The notes: generated by a model from the letters alone, not told the origin. Positions 50,657 through 63,068 are shown, counted from the stretch's first letter. The stretch is DNA of 64,000 bases from Jacaranda mimosifolia (GCA_018894105.1 CM032120.1:30278710-30342709), one strand, 5' to 3'. Made by a program: numbers and translations.

Positions 50657-50840
50657 TACTACAAATAAAAATAGAAGAATGCAAATCGCAACAAACAGGC
50701 AAAAGTAAGAGAACAGAAGAACTTACGCAAGATATATGCAGAAAATTAAGAATTTTGGAAAGTTGAGACTCGACCAAGTTTCTCTTGAGCTCGACCTTAT
50801 AATGGTGCGGTAAAAGTGTTAAATGGGCGGTAAGAACGGC

Positions 50841-50848
50841 TATTTATA
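50841..50848 (-). promoter_or_regulatory. TATA box upstream of the Tat-B antisense ORF
   Basis: TATAAATA on the minus strand, about 185 bp before the antisense ATG at 50656, in the 3' region just inside the 3' LTR. Tat-C has the same octamer in the same place. Confidence 0.6.
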
Positions 50849-51064
50849 GATCAGGCCCAGCATGCCAACTGGTTAATTTGACCAACCACCGGCTAATTAA
50901 TGCGTATTTGGCGGTCATCCATGATGAATATCACCATAATTGCCCAAAAATGGTTCCCACTTTCAAAACCCTGGTTGAGATTCGAAAGAAAACAAATATT
51001 CCGGCCGATAGCAGAACAATACAACACACTACTCCTTTTTCCGACCACCACACGATCGGACTAC

Positions 51065-51081
51065 AAAGTGGGGAGGACTCA
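51065..51081 (+). other. Tat-B polypurine tract
   Basis: AAAGTGGGGAGGACTCA abuts the 3' LTR. Tat-C has the related GAAGTAGGGGGACTCA at its 3' LTR. Confidence 0.75.
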
Positions 51082-51798
51082 TGATATGGGTAAGCTCACA
51101 GGCCCAACAAAAAGCTTCGGCCCAGTATCAAGCCCAAATAAAATAAGCTCTAGATCTAGGCAGATTTGCCCATGTAGATGTCTTTGGAATGCTTTTGGAA
51201 CTTCAGATCGACCTCTAAGGTCGAAGAGGTAGAATCTTCCCGACCTCGCGCGGTCAAGAACTTGCAGACGATAAGGCAACCACCTGACCATATACGTATT
51301 AATGGCAGAGCCTGCCACCCATCGCATCTGCTTTAAATGCAACTTAATTCCCCTTCTGTCCGCATTAAATGGCCTTGACGGCGCATGACCTTTGCATTAA
51401 TAGTGGTAAAGGTGCCCCTTTCGGCTAGCCAGGTCACAAGTAAGACGCTAAGCTAGGTCGAAAACACCTAGACTACCCTTACTTGAGGAAGAGAAGGCCT
51501 GACTCACGTCAGGGCAAAATTTATCTTTTCTAGTACTTGCCAAACTCTAAATACCTCCATTTTCAAAGACAAAGGTATGCTTTTAACACGCTCTAAGCCA
51601 TTACTTTGCCAAATTATTTCTTGGTTGAATACTGACTTAAGCATACAAGATCTTAGCCAGGGACCCTCTCAACTAGCCTAATGTTTGTTCAATGGTTGCA
51701 AGATTGAACCCGCACCATATCCTTAACCCATCTTTTTGGTCGATTTGGATCACCAGGTTGAAATTGAAAAGCCCACCTTACCAAAAAAGATAACATCA
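51082..51798 (+). repeat. Tat-B 3' LTR
   Basis: TGATATGGGTAAGCTCACAG...GATAACATCA, 717 bp, colinear with the 5' LTR but with extra bases, for example at 51180-51240. Confidence 0.88.
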
Positions 51799-53195
51799 CC
51801 AACAAAAAAACAACTGATTTGACATTTATAGTAAAATTTGTCTCTTCTCAAAACATAAAGAAACAAACAACTCATTCTCAAATCATTTTTTATCTTTCCC
51901 CAAAACAAAAGGAAACACTCGGCACATTTTCCAATTTTCTCCCAAAAATCCATACCCCCAATTTTTTTTCTAGAAAATGACCAAAACATAGCAGAACAAG
52001 GCCTTAGTTTTTGTGAAAACATTTTCCAACTCCAAAAAACAATAGCAAACGAATTAACAAACTATATATTCCCCAATTTTAACTTCTAAATCACTTTTTT
52101 TTATTCCCAAAAAAACCCCCAAAAGCCCCCCCCCACCAAAAAAAAGAGTACCTACCCCTCATTTTCTCACTCTACATTTTACATCACTCATTTATTTTTC
52201 ACCTTCTCATTTCACTTCACTCAGTCACACACACACACACACACTCACACATTACATATATGAAAATATTAAAACTTTACTAATTAAATTTATTTTTGAT
52301 TTTCTTTTTGCATTTACTTATAAATTTAACCAAAAAAATTGAATATAGTGTGATAATTCTTTAAATAATCTAAAACATTCAATAAAGTATTAATCAAATA
52401 AATTAACATAATCATCCAAAACGTTTTAAAAAATTAACTATAATTTGAAAATATTAATTTATTTATTTTTTTATTTTCAAGTAAAATATATTATTTATGA
52501 ATAACCAATTTATAATTCAATGTATTATTTACTAATTACAAAGTAAATTATATTAAGTTTATTTCATAGTTAGGTTATCTTATTCAACAAGTTAACAAAT
52601 AATTTTATTATTTTATTTATTTTTTATATATTTAATTATTTCTTTACTGGTTCTTATACTAATTATTACATACTTACATTACATTTTTAATTTAATAGTA
52701 TTTATATTAATTATTTATTTAAACAGTAAATATATTAATAATTAAAAATTTATTAAAATGTAAATAATATTTTTGTTAGCTCGTATATTTACCAGTAAAT
52801 ATATTATTAATTAAAATCTTATTAAAATATTATTTAAATTAGAAAATATATTAATAATTAAATCCTAATTAAAATATTATCAAAATTATTTCAAATTGTA
52901 CTTAATTAATTGCTATTAATATTATTAATTATAGAATTTTTTTTAAAATATTTAATCAGCAGTGTATAATAATACGTTTATCCATTTTTTGATTAATTAT
53001 CATTAAATAAAGTTCTATAATTAAATAATATTGTTTTCATTTCATAATTTTTATTCATTTCATCAAATTATTATGTCATAATAATTTACTTAATTATAAA
53101 TTTTTTATGTTTAAAATTAAATTAATTACACATCACTTCACCACAATCATATATCAATCATCACAAATATATACATATATACATTGATTAACCAT
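51799..53195. mobile_element. End of AT-rich copy 2 and AT-rich copy 3, interrupted by Tat-C
   Basis: Positions 51799-51985 look like the terminal part of the copy broken by Tat-B, ending CAGAACAAGGCC. A new copy starts at about 51984 (GGCCTTAGTTTTTGTG) and runs to 53195, with ACATCACTCATTTAT at about 52183 and AATTAATTACACATCA at 53121, before Tat-C cuts in. A CA microsatellite lies at 52227-52250. No ORF in either part. Confidence 0.55.
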
Positions 53196-53993
53196 TGATA
53201 TGGGATAGTCCAATAGGCTCGGCCCAAAGACCACAGAATTAAGGATGTAGCATTAGGCCTATCTTATCCTTAGGGCCGATTTGTGCTACCGACTTCAGAT
53301 AGCCCAGGTCAACCAGACGTTGTACGACTTGTTATACTCCGGCTTTATTAGGCAGCCTCTCGATCGGGCACCACGCTGGTCGACTCTTCGATGATGGCGC
53401 TCGGCCATTTCTGCCCCGTGCAACCACCCATCGTAAGGTCGACCCTGTCACCGATCAGGGAGGTCGACTCGACGCAAAACAATCTCTTTGCCCCATTAAA
53501 TGCCCTGATAGGCAGCATGCCTCCCAATTAATGGCGCGTGCCATCCCAGTACTACCCATACTGCCGCACTAGGCAGGAGGTGCGTCTATAGTATACTATT
53601 TTGTTCATGAAACCTAGAAATGCAGACACCTGGAATAGTACAGGAATGGGAGATGACCTAATTCCCCTCATGTAAGGACAATGATATTTCTTACAGATAA
53701 AGGGCATCTCAGACAAATCCCCACCAGGAGAAAGCTATAAATACCTAATCTCCGGCCTTATTGAAGGTATGTCATTCTATATATACAAAGTCCTCACTCT
53801 GCTGCTTATCTTATCTAGTCGACCCAGTACTAATTTGAGCGTCGGAGTGCCTTAGCCGAGGGCACCTCGGCTAAGCCTAACATTTGCCAGTGATTGCAGT
53901 ATTCAGCCCATCCATATCAATAGCTCGACAACATGGGTCGAACCTTCTAAAATTATCACTAGATCCAGCTACAAACGATTTTCACCCTCATCA
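53196..53993 (+). repeat. Tat-C 5' LTR
   Basis: TGATATGGGATAGTCC...CCCTCATCA, 798 bp, with TATA box CTATAAATACC at about 53735. The inner edge is set by the adjacent primer site. Confidence 0.85.
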
Positions 53994-54012
53994 CCTGTTT
54001 GTGGGAACTTTG
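53994..54012 (+). other. Tat-C primer-binding site
   Basis: CCTGTTTGTGGGAACTTTG retains the TGTGGGAAC core of the Tat-type site, with its first bases altered. Confidence 0.6.
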
Positions 54013-54027
54013 AGTCTGCAATCGAAA

Positions 54028-55632
54028 ATGGTTCACACAAGACGAGCCCCCTCGGGAAGAGAAGAAAACAAAAGGTCTAGCTCTCCCCCACCTCGACCTC
54101 AGCCAGAAATTGGTGCGCCAGGGTCGAGCACCCAGCCAGATCAGATGGTCACCCTGACCATGCCCCAATTAATGCAGCTCATCAGCGAGCATATATCAGC
54201 CTAGATTTCAGCTTAACTTTCGGCGGCTTTGAATTGACACACCGTGCAACAAGAGCCGGCGGCCAGTGCAACTCCATAGCCTGTGCCCTTGGAGGAGAGA
54301 CCACCCAAAGAAAATCAAGATTGATCAGAGTCCCAGAAGGCCTCCCTCGAAGCGTGAAGTATGCCCAGGCCATTTTCCAAGGGAAGTGGCCCGACCCGTG
54401 CCCCGCAATGAGGTTGTAGATTTCATCGATCACAGCGTTCGATCGATTCGAGCCCTGCAGCGCAATAGGGTCAAGCGCTCGAGACTCCCCCGAACATAAT
54501 TACATCCCAAGCTAACAGGGAAGGATGAGAGGAAGTATCCCACCAAGTCCAACAACTGAACCGACGATTAGAAAAGATCTCGAGGAGAAACACAGAGAAA
54601 AATCACTATCCAGAGGGACCGCTGAGGTTCCGAATAGAGAGAGACTCACCATTCGTCCAGGAGATTATCGATGAGCGCATTGCTGTTGATGCCAAAATCC
54701 TGACAGGCCTGCCATAATATGATAGCTTGACGGACCCAAACGAGCACCTGATGCAATTCTAGCATATGATGATGCAGCTGCACGGGCACAACAATTACAT
54801 CCACGCCAAGATGTTAGTAACCACCTTTCAGGGGATAACGCTTGATTGGTTCGTCAAGTTGGAACCAACGTCGATACACTCATACGACCAGTTGTGCGAT
54901 AAGTTTCTACAACAGTTTGCGAGCAGGATGAAGGCAAAGCTTCCATATACCTACTTACACACAGTGAAACAGAATGAAGAAGAATCCCTTCGAGAATTTT
55001 TTACCAAGTTTAATACGGAAGTGTTGAAGATTGATAGCCCCCGGATCGAGTTCCTGATCGATGTGCTATTCTTGGGCCTTAAACACAAGGAATGTCCGAA
55101 TGCATTGGTACGCGAACAACCTAGGTTGATAGAGGAGCTCCTCGGCCTCACGAAAGATACATTGACTCAGGAGGAGATGAATAGACTAGAATATGGCAAT
55201 CTCGAGGTTGATAAGAAGAGAAAGAAGGAGAAAGACGACTGCCAGCTCAAGGAGGGTCGTCGATCCCCCATCAAACGCTTCCATGACTACACTCCACTTA
55301 ACCTCCCAAGGAAGGAGGTGTTGTTTGCTATGCAACATTACAATATCCTCAAAAGGCCCAGAAAGCTGACCAAGACCGAAGCCATGAAGAAGTCAAAGAA
55401 ATACTACCATTTCCATAAGCAAAAGGGGCACGACACAGAAGATTGTTTCAATTTGCATTATGAGATTGAGAGACTGATCAGACAGGGCCATTTGAAAAAA
55501 TATGTCGACGAGCATGCCAGATGTGAAGAGGGCAAAACCAACGGGACTCCCTGTAGAGAAAGGTCGGCTAGCCCGAAGAGGCAAGATAAAGGAAAGAGAC
55601 CTGCCTATGAGCCCCACCCACCCATTCGATGA
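54028..55632 (+). pseudogene. Tat-C gag
   Basis: Capsid/nucleocapsid protein. The start chosen is MVHTRR at 54028, homologous to MVNTRR in Tat-B; the longer frame from 53884 begins inside the LTR. Several stops lie between 54202 and 54765. From 54766 to 55632 the frame is open for 288 codons. It includes a Retrotrans_gag-type capsid block (ITLDWFVKLEPTSIHSYDQL, REFFTKFN), a nucleocapsid block with the knuckle-like HFHKQKGHDTEDCFNL (the first Cys replaced by Tyr) and a basic tail. Confidence 0.85.
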
Positions 55633-55639
55633 GTCATCG

Positions 55640-58600
55640 ACATGATTGCAGGAGGTCTTACTGGAGGAACTCAAGGTCCACTAGAAAAAACACTCAAAGG
55701 CAACTAAAGTCGACCAAATTAGCTAAGGTTGAGACGGTTTTCTAGCTCTCAACTAGTATCAAACCAATCTCCTTCACCAAGTCCGACCTCGTAAATTTGG
55801 AGAACAGGGGAGTCAATCGAAAGATAGACTGTCCTATGGTGGTAATGCTCGAAATAGCCAATTTCGAAGTGAGAAAGATCTTAGTCGACAATGATAGCTA
55901 TGTGAACATTATATTTTTGTCCACCCTGAACAGAATGAATTTGGGGCAATTAAAGTTTGAGCCAGTCCAGACGCCGCTGGTCAGATTTGGGTTGTCTGAG
56001 ATCATCTCGGAGGGATCCATTAACCTGTCTACGTCATTTAAGCAAGGCTCTTGTAGCAGAACCTTGATGATAAACTACTTGGTCTCAACCTACAACGTCA
56101 TTTCGCCTACAACGTCATCATTGGACGACCTACACTGAATGACATCAAGTCCATTGTCTCAACCTATCGTATGAAGATCAAATTCCCAACCCCAGCAGGA
56201 GTAGGAGAGCTTTTGTGCAATGTTAAGGATGCATGGTGTTGCTATACCATTTCCATCGAGTTTCACAAACAGAAGACTCGACCTCAGCTGAAGCCCTCGG
56301 GGGACGCCCTTGTAGCGAAACCTGAGGAGGAACCTTTATCTAAAAAGAGAAAACTAGAAGACACCCGGGTCAAGCCCGCTGGAGAGTTCAAAACAATCGA
56401 GTTAGAACCTGAAAACCCTGACAATATCACTCGGATCGGGAACGATATAGGCCATCGCTTGGAATGCCTCATGGTCAATTTCCTTCGAAGAAACATCAAT
56501 GTGTTCGCATGGAAAGCTTCCGACCTCCAAGGAATCAACCCAAGTATTGTTGTCTATCATTTCAACATAGACCCTGCCTACAAACCGGTAAGGCAAAAGA
56601 TAAGAACTTTCAATGCTGAGAGGTCCCAAATCATCGAAGAGGAGGTCAACAAGCTATTAGACACAGGATATATTGTAGAAATTCAGTACCCCTCATAGCT
56701 TTACAATGTTGTACTCATCCCTAAGAATGAGGGACAATAGCGTATGTGTAATGATTTCACTGATTTGAATAAAGCTTGCCCTAAAGATCCTTACCCCTTG
56801 CCTCGCATAGATTTATTAGTGGATTCCACAGCTGGTTGTGAATTATTGAGCATGATGGATGCTTTCCAAGGCTACTATCAAATATTCATGGCACTCGAGG
56901 ACATGAGGCCTTTTTCGTCGTCCCCAATGGAGTATACTGTTTCTCAGTCATGCCCTTCAGGCTCAAGAGTACGGGGGCAACGTATCAAAGATTAGTCAAC
57001 TTTATGTTCAAGAGCGAGATTGGAAAATCGATGGAGGTCTATGTCGATGACATGATTGTCAAAATAGAGAAAGCCGAAGACCACCTAATCGACCTCGACC
57101 ACACCTTTTCTATATTAAGGGTGTTCGGTATGAAACTCAACCCTAATAAGTGTACATTTGGAGTTCTAGGAGGCAAGTTCTTGGGCTACATGGTCCGTCA
57201 GAGAGGGATTGAAGCGAACCCGCATAAGATCTAGGTAGTTCTGGACATCGCCCTACCCCACACTGTTCGAGATGTACAGTGTCTAGTCAACCAGATAATT
57301 TCCCTCAGCAAATTCATTTCACAGTTGGCCAACAAAAGTCTTCCTTTCTTCAAAATACTCAGAAATGCAAAAAAATTGGGGTTCCAATGGACCAAACAGT
57401 GTGACCAGGCCCTCATCAAGCTGAAGCAATACCTCTAATCTCCACTTATGCTTGCCAAACCCGAGCTAGGAGAAGTTTTGCAACTCTACTTGGTCATATC
57501 CACCGTTTCGATCAGCTCAGTGTCGGGATCGACGAGAGACGGAACTCATCGACCTGTGTATTGCTGCAGTAAGGCCTTACAAGGGCCTAAGCACAACTAC
57601 CTGGGGATCGAGAAATTTTCCCTCGCCCTCATTACAGCAGCACAAAAACTACGACCTTATTTCCAGTCTCATGCGATCATAATGCTGACGAATCAACTGT
57701 TAAAGTAGGCGTTGTCGAAGCCAGGCACGTCAGGTCAGCTCACAAAATGGGTCATTGAGCTTGGGTAGTTTGACATCACATTCCAACCGCGGACGGCCAT
57801 AATAGCACAGGTTCTGGCCGATTTTGTCGACGAAAGGCTCAACCTCCCCGAGTGGCTCGACCAGAATTCCTATGTTTGGACGTTACACGTTGACGGTTCA
57901 GCAACCATATCAGGTGGCGGAATTGGTGTTTCACTCCGCTCCCCGTTCGCTGAGTAGTATGATTTTGCAATAAAACTCGACTTCCCGATCACCAACAACG
58001 AAGCAGAGTACGGAGCTCTCATAGCCGGGATAAACATGGCAGCAGCTCTGGTTATCGATCAGCTAGTTGCAATCACCGATTCCCAGCTGGTAGCAGACCA
58101 AGTCGAAGGAAACTTCGAAGCCAAAGAGGCAAAGATAAGTCAGTACTTATCTAAGGTGAAGCGGTTGCAAAGATCGTTCAAGAGCTTCACCCTGAGCCAA
58201 GTACTCCAAGCAAAAAACTAGCGAACATACACACTCTCAAAATTCGCCAGCTCGACAAGAGGAACTAGAGAAAGAACCATAACGTTCCTCATGGCCAACA
58301 AGCCGTCTATCCATGCTAACAACTAGAATCTTGTCGGAAGCATAGAAGAGACAGCTCCCTCCTAGCAAGACCTAATCAAGCTTTACTTAAGACAAGGCAC
58401 AATCCCTGACGATAGGAACGAGGCCTGCAAACTCAGAAGACAAGCAACCAAATTTGCCCTCGATGAGCATGAACAGCTTTACAAGAGGTCGATATCAGGA
58501 CCACCTCTTAAATGCCTAACACACGACGAAGCAAATGAAGTCCTGCGTGAGATTCATGCTGACATTTGTGGTAATCACTCCGATGGTCAGTCCCTGGCCG

Positions 58601-59592
58601 ATAAAGTCATCCGATATGGGTATTTCTGGCCCACTTTATTAAAGGATTCGGTCGACTTTGCTAGAAAGTGCTTCTTCTGCTAGCTTCACTCGAACATGCC
58701 GTGCCAGCCCACAGCATTGATGGTAAACGTCCAGATCACATGGCCATTCGACCAGTGGGGGATTGATATAGTCGGATCTCTCCCAAAAACATCCGGCCAA
58801 CAAAAATTTATTATCGTTGCGATCGAGTACTTCACTAAATGGGTTGAAGTGGAAGTAATTTCGAAGATCACTGGCACGGCTATCAAGAGCTTCATCTAGA
58901 AGAACATAATCTATCGTTTCGGCATGCCTAAAGTCCTAATATCAGACAATGGGACTCAATTTCAAAGTAAGAACACTAGAAAATGGTACGAGTCCTTGGG
59001 AATCTGCTAACACTTTACCTCGGCAGGAAACCCCTAAGCTAATGGCTAGACGAAGGTCACTAACAGAATAGTCCTCGATCACCTCAAAGCTCGAATAGAG
59101 GGAATATGAGCGAGCTGGGCGGATGACCTCCCCGGAGTGCTGTGGGCGTATAGAACCACACCTCGAACAACCAAGGGCCACAACCCTTACAACTTGGTCT
59201 ACGGCTCCAAAGTAGTGATTCCATCCGAGTTGGTGCAGCACATGACCTGAGTGATCCATTATAACCCGGTCAGAAATACGACGGAAAGGGTCATTGACCT
59301 CATTACCATCGACGAGATACGGCACACAGCTTACAACACAATACAACAATACCGATCCAAAATGACAGAATGTTACAACAAAATAATTCGTCCGCATAGT
59401 TTCAAAGTCGAAGACCTAGTCCTCAAGAAAGTTAAAGTATCGAGAAATGTGGGAAAGCTCGGCCCAAAATGGGAGGGACCTTACTCCGTGGTCAAAGTAT
59501 CAAGACACAATGTATACCGACTAGCAGACACGCAAGGCAATGAACTACTGCGACCTTGGAACACTGTAAATCTAAAGATATTCTATGTATAA
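55640..59592 (+). pseudogene. Tat-C pol (protease, RT, RNase H, integrase)
   Basis: Protease near 55840-56150 has FEVRKILVDNDSYVNIIF, with the usual Gly of DNGS changed to Asp, and a frame break near 56100. RT spans 56600-57240 with NDFTDLNKACPKDPYPLPR, DSTAGCELLSMMDAFQGYYQ and the catalytic YVDDMIVK near 57040. RNase H begins near 57880 (WTLHVDGSATISGGGIG). Integrase (58540-59592) has an H-H-C-C zinc region, WGIDIVGSLP, LISDNGTQFQS and NLKIFYV at the end. Stops are mostly TAG at former Gln or Trp codons. Confidence 0.85.
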
Positions 59593-59689
59593 AAAAGCCA
59601 CTGGCCTCCGTTGTATTTCCTCGCAGCAACAAAAATTTATGACACATCTCGCAAATACCTACTTGCATGAGTTGATCACTTGTTGTCGA

Positions 59690-60060
59690 TCCCATAGTCG
59701 ACCAAGCAGGCTTCTATCCGCCAAGCTAAGGCTTCACAGCTAAGACCAAATCATCGACCTCGTAGTTGACGAAATAAGTTTCTAGCCGCCAGTCAAGGCT
59801 TCACCGCCAAGACTAAATCGTCGACCCCATAGTCGACCAAGCAGGCTTCTAGCCGCCAAGTCAAGGCTTCACAGCCAAGACTAAATCGTTGACCCTGTAG
59901 TCGACCAAGCAGGCTTCTAGCCGCTAAGTCAAGCTTCACAGCCCAGACCAAATCATCGACTCCGTAGTTAATGAAGGAGGCTTCTAGCTGCCAAGTCAAG
60001 GCTTCATAGCCAAGACCAAATTGTCGACACGATGTCGACCTAACAAGCTTATAGCTAAGA
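59690..60060. repeat. Tandem repeats between pol and antisense ORF of Tat-C
   Basis: About five units of roughly 65-68 bp. Each has GTAGTCGACCAAGCAGGC-type, TTCTAGCCGCCAAGTCAAGG-type and CTTCACAGCCAAGACTAAAT-type blocks. The array does not match the Tat-A or Tat-B arrays beyond scattered TCGAC words. Confidence 0.82.
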
Positions 60061-60389
60061 TTAAGCAATCGAGTTGATTGTTTACAATCGACCCCAAAGT
60101 CGATCAAAACGACCTTGAACCGATAAATTGAAGATGCATAATGTGAATTAAAATGTGTGTTGGTGTAAGTCATCGTGGTTCATTCGACGACACGAAGACT
60201 CGAGGAAAACCTTCATTAAACCAACAGCTTACTTATAAGCACATGTCATTCGACAAAACAGATATAATCAAAGAGCACTTACCATTCGAACGAGTATGTT
60301 TAAAGAGCAATAGAGTGTACTTTATTCAAATTCAACATTCCGAATTACAAAAAAAAAGGAATGGAAAATAAATTAGAACTGGAGCAGCA

Positions 60390-62907
60390 TCAGCTCGACC
60401 AAGCGCCCTTATTGCGCACTCCTCGAGCACTCTCCTCAAGTGCTTGATCGAGCTCATCGCTCGAGGGAATTGCAATAGGAACCACCACGGGGTTGTTTGC
60501 CCTCGGCTCAGGCATCGCAACAGCAACAGGAACAGTAGCAGTGGCCGATTGAGAGGGTCCAGCCTTATCGGCCAGAAAACCTCCTTCATTCGAAGGACGA
60601 TAAGCGGTAGCATTGACCATGCCATTGCGAAGCTCGAAAGCAAACTCGTTTGCAAAGGCAAATTCCTTGGCGACCTCATCCAGTTTCTTCACCACCTCGG
60701 CCACCTTCCTCTGCGCCTCGATCAAGGGCGCGACAGGTAGAGCCTCTGCAACTCTCTCGACCGTAGGAGCCTCCACAGCACCTTCTCTAGCGTCGGCCTC
60801 TTCATCCTCCGGGTACAACTGCAGCTGCTCATCTAGAATATAGCTGATGCGATCCCTATCCTCAGGTCGAAAAGAATAGCCCAGGAACTGCAACTGCTTG
60901 AGCACCTTCTCAAACGCATTCCTGGCATTGTCCAAAGAAAACACAACGCTCGCGTCCTGGAGTGCCGAGCAGAGCATAAATTGCTGCACGGCTTCTCGCC
61001 GCATCAGCGGTAGTTTTTGGAAGCATTCCGCCCAAGCCTCATTGAGTGCCACCCTCCGACCGATTGTCCGATTAGAATTATAACCATGCTACACATCCAT
61101 TCTGACCTACTTGAGCTGCTCGTCCATCCTGGTCTTTTCTTCAACAGAGGCGACTAGCTGACTATCTCTCAATCGGAGCTGAGTGTTGAGCTTTTTGACC
61201 TCCTTAGCCAGCTCTTCGACCCTGGTCTGAGAAGACTCGAGCTGAGCCTTCAAAGTCTCCGTGTCTCTGCCCTCTTGCAAATGCTCACGGTAGGCAAGGG
61301 CTAGCTCCGACCTCCTATAGAAATGGTAGCCTAGCTGGCCCACCTGAAAAATAGCACTCCCGATAAGAAAATAATATTTGACCAAAGAATTAAGTTCGAC
61401 GATACAACTTAATCGACCAGAGCCTTACCATGTTTGAGTTGTAAGCTAAAGCCCTAAGCGTAGCATCCTGGCTTAACCCCATCAAATTTTTTGGTTAGAC
61501 GCAAACAGTCCAGCCATCAACACCTTTAGCAGAGCAGCCCCGATCGGCCCCACCGTCTCCATCAATAAGGAGTTGTGAACAGCCATGCTCGGTTTCGTCC
61601 CGAACCTCGACGATGATAATCTTGGTAGCTGGAACAATAAGTCGTCCCTACACTGGCTAAACAGATCAAAACCAGAGGGCTGGCCCGACCCCGTGGCTTT
61701 CCCCTTGCCCTTCTCAGCAGCCGTCCTCTTAGGAGCAGGTCCAGCCTGCTTGACCACAGGCCTTTTGCCTCGACCGGTAGAACTGCTCCCTATGGTCACC
61801 ATAGGCCGAGCAGGCGACGGAGAAGGTGTTATCGCCTCGGGCTGCGGTGCTGTGACCTGAGCAACCCCCCAACAAGCTGCTGTTGCCAAACGGCACTGCT
61901 CATTCCTCTTGGCCCTCCCAAAGCTTTGGCTCTTGATCAGTTCATGATTTCGTCTCAATCTACCAAGTAGCATAAAAACAAAGGGTTAAAATCAAGCAAA
62001 AAAAATAGTCAAAATAATCAATCATCGACAACATAATCTACCTAGTCGATCATCAGCTGGTAGGTCCAGTTGAGCTGGGGATAGGCCAGCTAACACCAAA
62101 CTCCTCTCATCGATAAAGACCAAGGCCTCCACCTGACCGAATTCGACCAAATCCCGAATGAAGGTATTGGGCCAGGTTAGAGTTAGGTTACCCAGCATCT
62201 CGACATGCCCCATCCACCACCCCCTCGCGATATTGAAGCCCCGGAGACTCAAACATACAAATAACATTTTTTCCACTCTTGACTGCAGGACGAGGCTGAG
62301 GTGACAAGAAATTTACGGTGGGGTCGAGCAGTCAGATAATGAAAACCCGACTCCTTGGGGCTACCCGACTTTCATGACATCAGAAGATCAAAAAAGTTCG
62401 AGAAGTTTTCAAAGATAGCAAGTTGGTCGAATATATGCATTAGAACGACAAAGCTGTATATAGTAGAAAAGTAATTCGGGAGCAATTGGGTTATACAAAC
62501 TTCTAAACCCCTAAACAGGTCGAATATAGGACCACCTAAGGGAAACCTAAGGCCATATCTAAATACATCCTCGAACACAGTTATACACCCAGTTGGAGGT
62601 CGATGCATCCGACCAGAGGGCCCAGGTACTAAAAGTTCATACTCTTCGGGGACGTGATACAACTGCCTAATGCACCTCAGGTCGGCAAGGGTGATCGTAG
62701 ACACTATTTCGCTATAATGATTTGGGGTGAACAGTCGACCACGCAACATAGGGGCCTGACTTGGCCCAGCTTCACCCCCTCACCAGTCGAGCTCGAGCTA
62801 TTGCCCGACAAGCTACTCGACTCCTTCGATGAACCCCCAGGCCTATCAAAATGAGTAGCCTCACTATCCCTCCCATGATTACCCTCAGAATCAGACACAT
62901 GAAACAT
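60390..62907 (-). pseudogene. Tat-C antisense ORF (Transposase_28-like)
   Basis: Read opposite to gag-pol and colinear with Tat-B's antisense ORF. The N-terminal piece starts at ATG 62907 (DSEATHFDRPGG). Then 62749-62372 has HYSEIVSTITLADLRCI, GCITVFEDVFRYGLRFPLGG and ITQLLPNYFSTIYSF, like Transposase_28. A basic Pro-rich piece (61973-61482) has STGRGKRPVVKQAGPAPKR. A coiled-coil piece (61385-61107) follows, and the C-terminal 220 codons are open (61052-60390) and end GAWSS. The pieces lie in different frames, which could mean frameshifts or introns; I could not decide. Function unknown. Confidence 0.8.
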
Positions 62908-63060
62908 TTCTAGAGCAAAGGAAGAACGCCAAGGAAAATGAAGAAAATGACTTACTCTTTGTCGGTGAAATAAGGCACAAAGTAATAGCAGGGAAAGCAG
63001 TGGCTCAGAGTTTGACTAGACGCAAAGCTGTAAAAGTAAAAATGAAACTTTAACTGCGCC

Positions 63061-63068
63061 TATTTATA
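63061..63068 (-). promoter_or_regulatory. TATA box upstream of the Tat-C antisense ORF
   Basis: TATAAATA on the minus strand in the context CCTATAAATAGGC, about 154 bp before the antisense ATG at 62907. Confidence 0.6.

Larger units (their letters stand above)
41535..51798 (+). mobile_element. Ty3/gypsy Tat-like LTR retrotransposon Tat-B, complete but decayed
   Basis: LTRs at 41535-42234 and 51082-51798, primer site 42235-42253, gag from 42275, pol to 47644, tandem repeats 47705-47890, antisense ORF 48120-50656, and purine tract 51065-51081. Target duplications CTAAC (41530-41534) and CCAAC (51799-51803) differ at one base. The two LTRs differ by many substitutions and several indels, so the insertion is old. 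All coding parts contain stops and frameshifts. Confidence 0.9.

Noticed and set aside
53884..54027. Open frame starting at 53884 as the gag start of Tat-C
   Set aside because: It begins inside the LTR, upstream of the primer site. Homology to Tat-B places the start at 54028.
59690..60060. Regularly spaced repeats resembling a CRISPR array
   Set aside because: The repeats are contiguous units of about 65-68 bp without unique spacers, lie in the 3' region of a plant retrotransposon, and have no cas genes nearby.
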